A stretch of DNA of 44,659 nt from a virus, in IMG/VR virus record IMGVR_UViG_3300001783_000060, positions 1 to 44,659 of that record; one strand, 5' to 3'. The notes beneath the pieces were generated by a model, which worked only from the letters and a program-made list of their open reading frames with translations, had not been told where the DNA came from and ran no database searches. Below are positions 30,205 through 37,962 of the stretch, one piece after another; positions within the stretch are counted from its first letter, which is position 1, and the number at the start of each line of letters is the position of its first letter. A program made the position numbers and the translations under genes.

Positions 30205-30406
30205 GACGCGTCCCTCCCAGCCCGTACAGGCGTTCACCAATGCGTCGCACGATCTCGCGCTCGATGAAGTCCAGACGGTCGTCGGAGGCGTTGACCACCA
30301 GGATGTGCTGGTCACGCCAGCCACGTTCCTTGATGGCGTCCAGATCCGTGGCTTGCGGCTGCAGCCGACCAAGGGGGCAGCGGTATTGGGGTGTCGGCAC
30401 CTTCAC
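30197..30406 (-). CDS. Small early phage protein, unrecognised
   Basis: 69 aa from GTG at 30406 (first residues VKVPTPQYRCPLGRLQPQAT). AGGAGGT lies 5 nt before the GTG, which decides this non-ATG start; a longer open frame to 30487 runs into the RuvC-like gene and was rejected. Its sequence DLDAIKERGWRDQHILVVNASDDRLDFIEREIVRRIGERLYG is helical and typical of small phage early proteins, with no motif I can name. It is coupled to both neighbours (stop of the previous gene 1 nt upstream; 8-nt overlap downstream). Confidence 0.65.
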   Translation of the reverse strand: MKVPTPQYRCPLGRLQPQATDLDAIKERGWRDQHILVVNASDDRLDFIEREIVRRIGERLYGLGGTRHG

Positions 30407-30407
30407 G

Positions 30408-30872
30408 TCACACCTCCTGCGTCTCGATGGCCCAATGCAGCAGGGCCAGCGCGTCGGCCTCGTTGTCATCGACTGGGGTGTGACCACGTTCGCGGACGGA
30501 CGTGATCATTTCGTCCTTGCCCGCATTGCCTTTGCCGGTCGCGTGCTTCTTGATCGTGCCGATCGGAACGCCCTGGTACGGAATGTTGTGATGCTCACAC
30601 CACGCGGTCAGGTGCCCCATGAAGCCGCCGTAGGCGTGCGCCGCATCAACGCCCGCGTGCCGCCGAACTTCCTCGAAGAACACCGCGTTGATGTGATTGC
30701 TGGCCGAGAGGAGTTCGTTGAGCCAGCGCTTGAATCGAAGGAATCGCATTCCGCCGCCTTCGAATCGCTGCGGCTTAAAGTGCTCCGTGCCGCTGGTGAT
30801 GGTGCCGTCCAGGTGCTGCAGAGCCCACCCGGTGTGTGTGCCCAGATCAAGGGCCAGGATTGTCGTGTTCAT
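30408..30872 (-). CDS. RuvC-like Holliday junction resolvase / RNase H-fold nuclease
   Basis: 154 aa. The start LALDLGTHTGWAL places the first catalytic Asp at D9, FFEEVRR gives the Glu (67/68), and DDNEADALALLHW supplies the last acidic residues (136-140). This is the RuvC fold as found in small phage resolvases that trim branched DNA before packaging. GGAG lies 8 nt before the ATG at 30872. The gene is separated from the primase by 128 nt that contain a long inverted repeat. The alternative upstream start at 30962 lies within that repeat and was rejected. Confidence 0.85.
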   Translation of the reverse strand: MNTTILALDLGTHTGWALQHLDGTITSGTEHFKPQRFEGGGMRFLRFKRWLNELLSASNHINAVFFEEVRRHAGVDAAHAYGGFMGHLTAWCEHHNIPYQGVPIGTIKKHATGKGNAGKDEMITSVRERGHTPVDDNEADALALLHWAIETQEV

Positions 30873-30893
30873 CGTCTTTACTCCGTGTTGGGT

Positions 30894-30993
30894 GGGCGAG
30901 TGACGGATGCGACGGGTTGTCAGGACAACGTCCTTTACGTGCGCGCACGTGTAGAGCGTCAATCAGGAAACCCGTCAAATCCGTCACTCGCCC
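30894..30993. repeat. 25-nt inverted repeat around a 14-nt palindrome, primase-RuvC gap
   Basis: The left arm (30894-30918, starting GGGCGAGTGACGGA) and right arm (30969-30993, ending TCCGTCACTCGCCC) pair over 25 positions with only 2 mismatches. Between them lies a perfect 14-nt palindrome, ACGTGCGCGCACGT, at 30937-30950. TGACGG is also directly repeated within the arms. The structure fills almost all of the non-coding gap. It could be a folded mRNA element, a cruciform or a replication-origin-like site; it has no T-run, so it is not a simple terminator. Confidence 0.8.
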
Positions 30994-31000
30994 GGATTGG

Positions 31001-33292
31001 TCAGTCATCGCGGTAGGGGTAGGCGTTGCTGTACGGCTTGGGCCTGAGGGCGATGCCCGCGATGGCGCGAGCCCCTCCGGTCAGCCGACACTTCTCGAAC
31101 TTGCGAGTCGCCATCAGCTCCGAGAACCGCTTGACCGAACCCACGTACTCGCCCGCTCGCTCGGCCCATTCGCGCCAGTCGGCGAACAGTTCGGAGACGC
31201 CTTCGCGGTGGGACTTGGCCAGCAGACAGCGTTCTTCGATCCACTGCCCGAGCGCATCCTCGGCCTCGAAATACTCCTCGGTCGCCGACACCACGCTGGC
31301 GGGCGGCTTCAAGCCCTGGCGCTGCCAGCGGCTGCAGCCCTCGACGGCCCACGCCAAAATCCCATCGCGCTCCTTGAGCAACTTCTCGGTCAGCCTGCCG
31401 TCGCGGCGCTCGGGCGGGATCGTCACCGTGAACGGGATCAGGTGCAGTCGGCGCTTCATGGCCTCGTCGACATTGCGGATCGACGGCTTGTGATTGCCCG
31501 CGATCACCAACTTGAACTGCGGCAGGTACTCGAAGAAGTCCTGGCGCATAAAGCGCGCGGACACCTTGTCGCCACCGGTGATGGCCTTGACCTTGGACTC
31601 GTTCCAGCGCCGCCCTTGCTCGGTTTCGATGGATGACACGAAGCGTGCGCCGCGCAGCCCTGCGAGATCGGTGGGGTGCCGGTCGTTTCGCGCCTCCATG
31701 AACGTGTCCATCGGCGCGTTGGCCGCGTAGTCGCCCAGGATGGTGGTCAGCACGTTGACGAACACCGACTTGCCGTTCGCGCCCGTGCCGTACAAGAAGA
31801 ACAGCGCGTGTTCGCTGGTGACGCCCGTCAGGCAGTAGCCAACCATCAGCTGCAGGTAGGCCATCAGATCGGCGTCGCCACCGGTGACATCCGTGAGGAA
31901 GGCTCGCCACGTCGGGCAAGCGCTGTCCGGATTGCCCTGCGGAGTAGCCGTGGTCACCTTGGTCATTCGGTCGTCCCGCCGGTGCGGGCGCATCCGGCCG
32001 GTGCGTAGATCGACCACGCCACCGGGGGTGTTCAGCGCCCAGACATCGGCGTCCCATTCCTCGGCGGTGGATGCGTGCTTCGGGTCAGAGCGCGCGATCT
32101 TTTCAACCGACGAAATCGTGGCGGAACTGGCCAGCTTGCCCTTGAGCCTCGGCGTGTCCGCTTTCAGCGAGGCGTTGCGGCAGATGCCCCTGGAAAGATG
32201 CGACACGTAGAGCACCTGATCGGGATTCCAGCGCACACCCGTCCAGACCAGCCACTTGCCCCACAGGGCACAGTAGCGCCAGTCTTCGCCATAGCGGCGG
32301 GTGAAAGCGCTGGACAGGCCATCCTCGGTCGTCCAATCAATGCCCGTCAGCAAGTCTGGCGAAGGCGCTTCCTCCACCGAGCGCATCACCGGCATCCGCT
32401 CGCCGACGGCCAGAAAGCCACCGACATCGAAACCTTCGGGAATGGCATCTGCAGCGTCCCACCCCTCCGGCTTGTCGTCGGGTGGCATGAGGATGGCGAC
32501 CGAGGTCGCGCCTGCCTGCAAGATCGCCTGCGACGCGCGGTCGGCGTAGTCCCACCCTGGCGCATCGCGGTCGGGCCAGATCAGCACCGTCTTGCCAGCC
32601 AGTGGCGACCAGTCGGTCTTGTCGACCGGGGCATTGGCACCGTGCATGGCGGTGGTGGCCACCACGCCGCTGGCGATCAAGGCCTGCGCGCACTTCTCGC
32701 CCTCGACCAGGACGACGTGGCTGGCCGCAGCGACGCCCGGCTGGTTGAACAGCGGGCGCGGCTCAGGCGGGGCCATCTTGCGGCGCTTCGCGTCCCACGG
32801 TCGGAATTCCTTCTTGCCTCCCGGTGGGTCATAGCGGTAGACGACGGCGATCAGCTTGCCACCGGCATCGAAGTAGTCCCACTTCGCCGTAGCCGGGCCG
32901 AGGTCGTCGACAGGCGCTTCCTTCTTCGCCTTGCGCACTGGCACCGACCGCGACCGCCCGAGCAGATCGGCAGCTTCATCCAGCACGCGAGGGAAATCGG
33001 TGTGGACGTTCGCACCGAGATAGGCCGCGATCAGGGCGAAGATGTCGCCGCCATCGCCGGTGGCACGATCCGTCCACAGACCGGCCTTCTCACCTTCCAG
33101 CACCACCTCGAGGCTGTCACCTGGACTGCCGAGGATGTCGCCGATCAGGAACTTGCCACGGCGCTTCTTGCCAGCCGGAAACATCGTGGTCAGCACCGAC
33201 TCCAGACGCGCAAGCAAGTCGGCGCGAATCTCGTCTCGTTCAGATTCCCTGTTGTGCTCCGCAGGTTGGGTGGTGTCGTTGAAGTCGATCAT
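31001..33292 (-). CDS. Phage primase-helicase (Toprim + D5/P4-type)
   Basis: 763 aa. The N-terminal about 130 residues have a primase-like opening with RGKFLIGDILGSPGDSLEVVLEGEKAGLWTDRATGDGGDIFALIAAYLG. A Toprim domain follows with VVLVEGEKCAQAL (EGEK 197-200) and VLIWPDRDAPG. The C-terminal half has a D5-type N-domain and an SF3-type helicase with Walker A GTGANGKS (502-509), LRGARFVSSIETEQGRRWNESKVKAITGGD and LVIAGNHKPSI. It would prime and unwind phage DNA. GGGAGCCG precedes the ATG at 33292, which overlaps the preceding HTH gene (ATGA). Length is normal for this class. Confidence 0.95.
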   Translation of the reverse strand: MIDFNDTTQPAEHNRESERDEIRADLLARLESVLTTMFPAGKKRRGKFLIGDILGSPGDSLEVVLEGEKAGLWTDRATGDGGDIFALIAAYLGANVHTDFPRVLDEAADLLGRSRSVPVRKAKKEAPVDDLGPATAKWDYFDAGGKLIAVVYRYDPPGGKKEFRPWDAKRRKMAPPEPRPLFNQPGVAAASHVVLVEGEKCAQALIASGVVATTAMHGANAPVDKTDWSPLAGKTVLIWPDRDAPGWDYADRASQAILQAGATSVAILMPPDDKPEGWDAADAIPEGFDVGGFLAVGERMPVMRSVEEAPSPDLLTGIDWTTEDGLSSAFTRRYGEDWRYCALWGKWLVWTGVRWNPDQVLYVSHLSRGICRNASLKADTPRLKGKLASSATISSVEKIARSDPKHASTAEEWDADVWALNTPGGVVDLRTGRMRPHRRDDRMTKVTTATPQGNPDSACPTWRAFLTDVTGGDADLMAYLQLMVGYCLTGVTSEHALFFLYGTGANGKSVFVNVLTTILGDYAANAPMDTFMEARNDRHPTDLAGLRGARFVSSIETEQGRRWNESKVKAITGGDKVSARFMRQDFFEYLPQFKLVIAGNHKPSIRNVDEAMKRRLHLIPFTVTIPPERRDGRLTEKLLKERDGILAWAVEGCSRWQRQGLKPPASVVSATEEYFEAEDALGQWIEERCLLAKSHREGVSELFADWREWAERAGEYVGSVKRFSELMATRKFEKCRLTGGARAIAGIALRPKPYSNAYPYRDD

Positions 33293-33543
33293 TCGGCTCC
33301 CTCGACAGGTGCGTCCGCATCATGGGAATCACGGCCCTGAACGGCGGTGGTACGCGTGGCCCACGCAGAGAGTTCGGACAGCCGGTAGCGCACCAGACCA
33401 CCCATCAGGTAGTGCGGAATCCGGTACTTGGTGCGCATCGCGTGGTCGGCGAACCAGTAGTACGGCAGGCGCAACGCGGCGGCCGCCTGCTTGGCATCGA
33501 TCATCGGCTCGATGCCGGTGGCCGGGGTGTTGTTGTCGGTCAT
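33289..33543 (-). CDS. Small HTH protein (AlpA/excisionase-like)
   Basis: 84 aa, starting MTDNNTPATGIEPMIDAKQA. The core MIDAKQAAAALRLPYYWFADHAMRTKYRIPHYLMGGLVRYRLSELSAW has the MerR/HTH_17 excisionase layout: helix-turn-helix followed by a small wing with a conserved (V/L)R(Y/F)...EL..W. The ATG at 33543 has GGAGAA upstream and overlaps the nuclease stop. It probably binds DNA at or near the replication module; in similar phages such genes often sit just before the primase gene. A role in replication initiation or transcription is inferred. Confidence 0.75.
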   Translation of the reverse strand: MTDNNTPATGIEPMIDAKQAAAALRLPYYWFADHAMRTKYRIPHYLMGGLVRYRLSELSAWATRTTAVQGRDSHDADAPVEGAE

Positions 33544-34277
33544 GCTTGTGTTCTCCAGCAGCGGTCTTGCCACGCGCACATCCGGCACTCGAAGTGGGTC
33601 GGGTCATTGAAGGCGCGCGGCAGGAGATCTCCCGCTTCGGTCGCCGTGATGACCTTCACCGCCCGATCAGACATTCGCTGGGCCAGGGCTGCGTCAAAGG
33701 GCACGGCCTCGGTGTAGATCTCCATCGTGTCGGCGTTGAGCGCCGTGAAGATCGCCGGGTGCTCGTGCAGTTCGAGATAGGCTTGGTAGATCGCCACTTG
33801 CGCGGCGTATACGGGCTTGGCCACGGCGAGCCGGTTCTTCTCCAGCTCGCGCCAGGACTTCATGCCGAGGCACTTGTTTTCCCAGAGCGCCGGGTAGGCA
33901 AAGCCCTCCGGGCCATCGACGATGACGCCGTCGATGTGGCCCTGCAGACGGCCATCAGCCACGGAGAAGCCAAACTGCTCGCCATCGGCCCTGCGGGTAC
34001 GCAAGTCGAAACCGGCGTCGCGCAGCCACGCGACCATGCAGTCCTCCATGACGTGGCCGCGCTCGAAGATGCGCAGCATCCGGCCCGGGGTGTCCCGGCC
34101 GTGATCGACGGGAGCCTTGGCGTACTCAAACTGCAGCGCACGCTCGCAGGCAGCGCCCAACCGCGAGGCACCAAGGTACTGGCGCTCGGACTGCTGGGCT
34201 CGCGCCCGCTGCATCCCGGCGTCGACCAGCGCAGTGATCTGGCCCGAGATGCTCGAAGTGGAGTTGAAGTCCATCAT
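33540..34277 (-). CDS. PD-(D/E)XK nuclease with Fe-S cysteines (Cas4/RecB-like)
   Basis: 245 aa. The PD-(D/E)XK active site reads GHIDGVI (D116) and ALWENKCLG (E133, K135). One cysteine at C45 (GAACERAL) and three at the C-terminus (ECRMCAWQDRC) form the four-cysteine iron-sulphur pattern of Cas4/AddB-type exonucleases. YAAQVAIYQAYLEL is the conserved QxxxY helix. Together with the Sak4-like ATPase and ssDNA-binding-like protein upstream, it likely forms the phage recombination system. A Met-Met start at 34277 with GGGGAAG upstream overlaps the previous stop. Confidence 0.88.
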   Translation of the reverse strand: MMDFNSTSSISGQITALVDAGMQRARAQQSERQYLGASRLGAACERALQFEYAKAPVDHGRDTPGRMLRIFERGHVMEDCMVAWLRDAGFDLRTRRADGEQFGFSVADGRLQGHIDGVIVDGPEGFAYPALWENKCLGMKSWRELEKNRLAVAKPVYAAQVAIYQAYLELHEHPAIFTALNADTMEIYTEAVPFDAALAQRMSDRAVKVITATEAGDLLPRAFNDPTHFECRMCAWQDRCWRTQA

Positions 34278-34774
34278 GGCTTCTTCCCCTTCGGTTCTTC
34301 CCAAGGCAGGTCGTCCTCCAGATCCGCGAACGGATTGGCTGCACTCGGTGTCATGGGGTCGGGCGTCGGCGTCATGCCGCGCACGGGCGGGTACTTGCTC
34401 GCCTCGTGGTGCTCAACCATCGCCTTGGTGTAGCACGTGACGATGGCGTCGATCACCTGCAGCGCCTCGGCTTCTGAGTAGTTGCCCAGCGGTTTGGTGA
34501 AGCCGATCTCTCCTGCCGCCTCGCCGAAGGACTTGAGGCACTTGCGCATTGCGGCCAGCTCGATATCAGAGGGATCGATCATGGCGACCCCCTTGATGTC
34601 GCTGCGACCATCCTTGGCGCGCAGCCAGTTGCCGTACATCGCGTGGAACGCGGATTGGCAGCGCTGCGAGCAGAACACCCAGTCGATGGGGTAGCGCCGG
34701 GGATCGCCGACACCGTGTCGGTTGTCGGTGTGACCGAATCCCCGGGCCTGTCGTTTGCAGACCCAGCATTTCAC
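34274..34774 (-). CDS. Zinc-finger-like protein (DUF6511-like)
   Basis: 166 aa from GTG at 34774, which has GGAGG upstream and overlaps the P63C stop (GTGA). The N-terminus MKCWVCKRQARGFGHTDNRH, followed by VFCSQRCQSAFH, gives a CxxC...CxxxC zinc-binding pattern. A helical part (DIELAAMRKCLKSFGEAAGEIGFTKPLGNYSEAEALQVIDAIVTCYTKAMVEHH) and an acidic Pro-rich tail follow. I recall this as DUF6511, a phage early family of unknown job. It lies between the P63C protein and the Fe-S nuclease in the recombination cluster, so a DNA-binding role is plausible. Confidence 0.75.
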   Translation of the reverse strand: MKCWVCKRQARGFGHTDNRHGVGDPRRYPIDWVFCSQRCQSAFHAMYGNWLRAKDGRSDIKGVAMIDPSDIELAAMRKCLKSFGEAAGEIGFTKPLGNYSEAEALQVIDAIVTCYTKAMVEHHEASKYPPVRGMTPTPDPMTPSAANPFADLEDDLPWEEPKGKKP

Positions 34775-35625
34775 GCCCCCTCCTCAAAGTCTTCGGCCAG
34801 CAGCGCCAGCTGCAGCGCGCCGCCAGCGAAGGCCGCTTCACAGCGGCGGTCGAAGTCGCGGTAGCAGGTCGAGCTGCGCGCAATGGCGGTGACCGCGTGA
34901 ATCTGCGTTTCCAGACGGGCGAGGCCCTGATCGGACAGCCACTGGTGGTGCTTCTGCGAGATGCCCTTGCGGGCGCGAATCTCGTCGATCAGCGTGGCGG
35001 GCAGCACCGGGCCGTAGACCCAGCGCTGCGTGATCTGACCGACAACGTGGGGCGGGTTCTGGTCGTGGCCCTGGTACTTCCAGCCGAACAGCCGGTAGAG
35101 GGCGCGGTAGTAGTCCGGGTGGAAGCGGCGCTCCCACGAAGAGCACGACTGGCGCAGCAGCTTGGAGATCAGTTCCTGCAGCGCGTCAGGCGCGCGGTGG
35201 TACTGGTAGCCCGTCGCCTCGTCGATCAGCGCGACCTCGCCGGTGGTGGCCAGCGCGCGCATGATCTTCATGCAATTGGGCACGATGCCCTGGCGGGCCT
35301 TGTGCAGCGTGCCGTTGATGGCCGCGCTGACCACCGCCGACGCGACGTCGGCAATGATCCCGGCCGGGAAGAACTGCGCCTGCCGACCTGACGGCAACAG
35401 AATCGGCTCACGAGTTTTCTCCAATGCCGACAAGGAGTTAGGAGCGAAGTCGGCAAGAAACCGGGCAAATCGGCCACCCTTGTGCGTTTCGTGGAAGCCC
35501 AGCAGCTTGGCCAGTTGACGACGAACGTAGCCACGCTCGCCGCCCTTGAGGACGACGGCCTCGCATTGCAGATCGCCGAAGCGCACGACGCCGTAGTGAC
35601 TGGCAGTGAGGACGGATGCATTCAT
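34771..35625 (-). CDS. P63C domain protein
   Basis: 284 aa. The C-terminal half (LISKLLRQSCSSWERRFHPDYYRALYRLFGWKYQGHDQNPPHVVGQITQRWVYGPVLPATLIDEIR) is the P63C domain, found in phages and prophages; its biochemical function is unknown. The N-terminal half (VVRFGDLQCEAVVLKGGERGYVRRQLAKLLGFHETHKGGRFARFLADFAPNSL) resembles a Bro/KilA-type beginning. GAGGAG stands 6 nt before the ATG at 35625. It is placed between the ssDNA-binding-like and zinc-finger genes of the early operon. Confidence 0.85.
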   Translation of the reverse strand: MNASVLTASHYGVVRFGDLQCEAVVLKGGERGYVRRQLAKLLGFHETHKGGRFARFLADFAPNSLSALEKTREPILLPSGRQAQFFPAGIIADVASAVVSAAINGTLHKARQGIVPNCMKIMRALATTGEVALIDEATGYQYHRAPDALQELISKLLRQSCSSWERRFHPDYYRALYRLFGWKYQGHDQNPPHVVGQITQRWVYGPVLPATLIDEIRARKGISQKHHQWLSDQGLARLETQIHAVTAIARSSTCYRDFDRRCEAAFAGGALQLALLAEDFEEGA

Positions 35626-35635
35626 AGCCGTCTCC

Positions 35636-36262
35636 TCACTGAGCCCAGGACGGTTTGCCCGTCACTGGTGCGCGTTGCGGGGTGGGCGCGGAATAGGCCG
35701 GGGCCGCCTGCGCGGGAGCGCCGGAGTTGCCACCGCCCGGACTGCCCTTCGGCGGCACACCTTTCAACTTGGCGTAGTCGGGGTGGTCGGGCTCGACTGC
35801 CAGCTTCACCACGTTGCGGTCTTGACCCTTGGCGTCCTTCTCGATGTCGACGCGCGCCAAGAACTCCAGACCGTCCAGTTCGGCGAAGCCATTGATGCGG
35901 CGCGCGGCGGCGGCCTGTGGGCTGTTGTCTTGCGGGTGGACGTTGCGGGCGCTGTTGAGCGCGGCCCGGATGAAGCTGCGCCCCATCTGGCCCCAGGTCG
36001 GGCCTTTCTTGGAGAGCAGGCCGACGTTGCTCCACATCTTGCGCTTGGCATGATCGCCAGCGGTGACCACAAACTCGGCGGCCAGATAGATGGAACCGGT
36101 CTCGAACGATTCGGTGGCGTAGCCGCCACCCCAGCCTTGCTCGGGGTCGTCATAGCCACCCGGCTTGATGGTCATTCGCACCGGCACGACGGTGCCCTTG
36201 GGGATCAGATCGAAGCCGGATTGCTGAGAGTCGGCGTCGTTGAAGTCATTCCATGCGGTCAT
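35636..36262 (-). CDS. ssDNA-binding-like early protein (DUF669-like)
   Basis: 208 aa, starting MTAWNDFNDADSQQSGFDLI. It has an OB-like beta core (GTVVPVRMTIKPGGY, YLAAEFVVTAGDHAKRKMWSNVGLLSKKGPTWGQMGRSFIRAALNS, GLEFLARVDIEKDAKGQDRNVVKLAVEPDHPDYAKL) and a flexible Gly/Pro/Ala-rich C-terminal tail ending in KPSWAQ, the layout of single-strand binding proteins. The assignment to DUF669-type proteins, which follow Sak4-like ATPases in many phages, rests on pattern and neighbourhood. AGGAG precedes the ATG at 36262. Confidence 0.75.
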   Translation of the reverse strand: MTAWNDFNDADSQQSGFDLIPKGTVVPVRMTIKPGGYDDPEQGWGGGYATESFETGSIYLAAEFVVTAGDHAKRKMWSNVGLLSKKGPTWGQMGRSFIRAALNSARNVHPQDNSPQAAAARRINGFAELDGLEFLARVDIEKDAKGQDRNVVKLAVEPDHPDYAKLKGVPPKGSPGGGNSGAPAQAAPAYSAPTPQRAPVTGKPSWAQ

Positions 36263-36267
36263 TGCGA

Positions 36268-37116
36268 TTACTCCTGAGATTCGATGTGTGCGGGGTTGGC
36301 GGCGCTGGCTAGCGCGGGGACAGCGCCCGCGCACTTGGCGATCAGCGCGCCGAGATGCGGCGGCTCCAGCAGGTCGAGACGACCGCTGCGGTCTTTGGCC
36401 GGGAAGCCGTAGGGATTGACGGTGTGCGTGATGAAGGCGCGGTAGGAACTGCCGTCCTCGGCCTTGATCTCGGCCAGCGTCACGACCTCATCGACGATGC
36501 CGGGCAGCTCCAGGCTGGTCTTGCTGCCTTCGATCTGCGGGACGAACACCTTGCGATTGAAGTCATCCAGTCGCTCATCGAGGATCGCCACGAACACAAC
36601 GTTCTTGCCACGGGCGTGCTGCAGGTGGGTCAACGCGCCGATCATTTCCTGGCCGAGCAGCCCGTAGGCCGCGCGCAGATCGGGCTTGCCGGAACGATCA
36701 CTGACCGCCCCGGGCTGCGTCTTGCACCACGCAAAGCACTGGCGAGACAGTTGCGTGATCGAGTCAAGGAAGAAGGTCTGGTAGCGACCGAGCTGCGTCG
36801 CATCGCCAAACTTCTCGATGACGTGGTCGTAGTGCGCCTGCGAGAACGCGCTCTCCGGCGGCAGCGACTTGTCCGGGCCCGCAAGGAACACGAAGAAGTC
36901 GCGGCTCTCGGGCCAGGACGCCGGGCGGATGGTGTCGCCCGGCCAGTCGGCGACCGCCAAGTCGCCTGCCTCGATGTCAAGGAACAGTGTGGTGGCGGGG
37001 TCGAGGTCTTTGAGCCGAGACGTCTTGCCGATGCCGGACTTGCCCAGCATCAGCAGCTTCACGCCCTTGCGCTCGGCCATCCGCTCGACGGCGGACACGA
37101 TGGGTAGCCGCTTCAT
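36268..37116 (-). CDS. RecA-like ATPase (Sak4-type recombinase/annealase)
   Basis: 282 aa. Walker A is GKSGIGKT (25-32) and Walker B is YQTFFLDSITQL (D118), with conserved TTLFLDIEAGDL and LTHLQHARGKNVVFVAIL. This AAA_24/RecA-core layout corresponds to phage Sak4 proteins, which promote single-strand annealing together with an SSB-like partner, here the next gene. The start at 37116 overlaps the preceding stop (ATGA). A general ATP-binding protein is the conservative alternative. Confidence 0.88.
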   Translation of the reverse strand: MKRLPIVSAVERMAERKGVKLLMLGKSGIGKTSRLKDLDPATTLFLDIEAGDLAVADWPGDTIRPASWPESRDFFVFLAGPDKSLPPESAFSQAHYDHVIEKFGDATQLGRYQTFFLDSITQLSRQCFAWCKTQPGAVSDRSGKPDLRAAYGLLGQEMIGALTHLQHARGKNVVFVAILDERLDDFNRKVFVPQIEGSKTSLELPGIVDEVVTLAEIKAEDGSSYRAFITHTVNPYGFPAKDRSGRLDLLEPPHLGALIAKCAGAVPALASAANPAHIESQE

Positions 37117-37595
37117 GCCTCACCCCCATCGGTGCTCAGGGTGAAGGACGGCTTGCCGGAATCGACCGTGCGGGCGGCCGCGAATTGCTGCTGCAATGCG
37201 GGCGGCCAGTTGATGTACCGGGACTCGGACACTGAGAGCTTGACGTCGAGGTAGCCCTCGACCTTCTCGCCTGAGGCCACGATGCGCTCGGCGATTTCGC
37301 CCAACTGTTTCTGGTTCCAGCTGACCTTTTTGGGCAGCTCGAACTTGATGTGCAGCGGGCCGTCGCTGATGTGGGCGGTACCAAAGTCACGGCCGGATTC
37401 ACGCAGTGCGACACGGGCCTGCTCGCCGTAGCACTGTTCCAGCGCCGCATCGAACTTGGTGCGAGCCTTCTTTAGCCAGTCGATGGCAGCATCAAGGTTC
37501 TTGTCGACCTCGCACTTCTGCTCGGGCGGCAGCGCGGCCAGTTGGCTCACAGACATCTCAGCGATGTCGACGGGGAAGATGGTCAGATCGCTCAT
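37113..37595 (-). CDS. Early phage protein, unrecognised
   Basis: 160 aa, starting MSDLTIFPVDIAEMSVSQLA. It includes ALPPEQKCEVDKNLDAAIDWLKKARTKFDAALEQCYGEQARVALRESGRDFGTAHISDGPLHIKFELPKKVSWNQKQLGEIAERIVASGEKVEGYLDVKLSVSESRYINWPP. The first half is helical and coiled, the second beta-rich. I know such proteins only as hypothetical phage genes preceding Sak4. AGGAGGA lies 6 nt before the ATG at 37595; a longer frame to 37610 overlaps the previous gene. Confidence 0.75.
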   Translation of the reverse strand: MSDLTIFPVDIAEMSVSQLAALPPEQKCEVDKNLDAAIDWLKKARTKFDAALEQCYGEQARVALRESGRDFGTAHISDGPLHIKFELPKKVSWNQKQLGEIAERIVASGEKVEGYLDVKLSVSESRYINWPPALQQQFAAARTVDSGKPSFTLSTDGGEA

Positions 37596-37606
37596 GGCCG
37601 TCCTCC

Positions 37607-37870
37607 TCACTGGTACGCACGAGTGAAGCTCGAGTAGCGCGAGACGCGGCGCTCGAAGGCTTCGATTTCGTGCAGGAGGTAGGTGACCCGGCGACCGAGC
37701 TTGCAGTAGATGGGGCCGAGCTGCTCTTGACGCCAGCGGCGCAGCGTCTTGACGGAGAGCCCCCAGCGGATGGCGAGCTCGTTTTCGTCGAGGGCGATGC
37801 AGGTTGCACCGCCGGGATTCATCCGGCGCGGATTCCGACCGGATTCGATTGATGGAACTTGGGTTTGCAT
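37607..37870 (-). CDS. Excisionase-like HTH protein at head of early operon
   Basis: 87 aa, starting MQTQVPSIESGRNPRRMNPG. The core CIALDENELAIRWGLSVKTLRRWRQEQLGPIYCKLGRRVTYLLHEIEAFERRV is an HTH_17/MerR-type excisionase domain (recognition helix around VKTLRRWRQE, wing at LGRRVTYLL). It could act as a recombination directionality factor for the serine recombinase, or as an early transcription regulator. The ATG at 37870 is preceded by a perfect AGGAGG partly held inside an 11-bp hairpin, and by CCCATAAA repeats. Confidence 0.82.
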   Translation of the reverse strand: MQTQVPSIESGRNPRRMNPGGATCIALDENELAIRWGLSVKTLRRWRQEQLGPIYCKLGRRVTYLLHEIEAFERRVSRYSSFTRAYQ

Positions 37871-37906
37871 TTCGATGTGCCTCCTAGATGAAATGGGCAC
37901 ATCGAA
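37871..37906 (-). promoter_or_regulatory. Stem-loop over the excisionase ribosome binding site
   Basis: TTCGATGTGCC (37871-37881) and GGCACATCGAA (37896-37906) are perfect 11-bp complements with a 14-nt loop. On the minus-strand mRNA the AGGAGG falls across the loop and the start of the 3' arm, directly before the ATG. It could block translation until unwound, or be a palindromic DNA operator. Confidence 0.75.
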
Positions 37907-37919
37907 GTCTCCGCACGGG

Positions 37920-37962
37920 TTTATGGCCCGTGTCTGGTTTGATTTATGGGCGCGTTTATGGG
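37920..37962 (-). repeat. Three (C)CCATAAA repeats upstream of the early operon
   Basis: On the minus strand CCCATAAA occurs at 37962-37955 (its first five bases lie in the 310-aa gene's last codons) and 37950-37943, and CCATAAA at 37926-37920. The last lies in the loop of a CACGGG/CCCGTG stem. The spacing (12 and 23 nt) suggests operator or activator sites ahead of the early operon. Confidence 0.5.

Noticed and set aside
32075-33340. Long antisense open frame opposite the primase
   Set aside because: The primase strand has Toprim and Walker motifs; the antisense has none.
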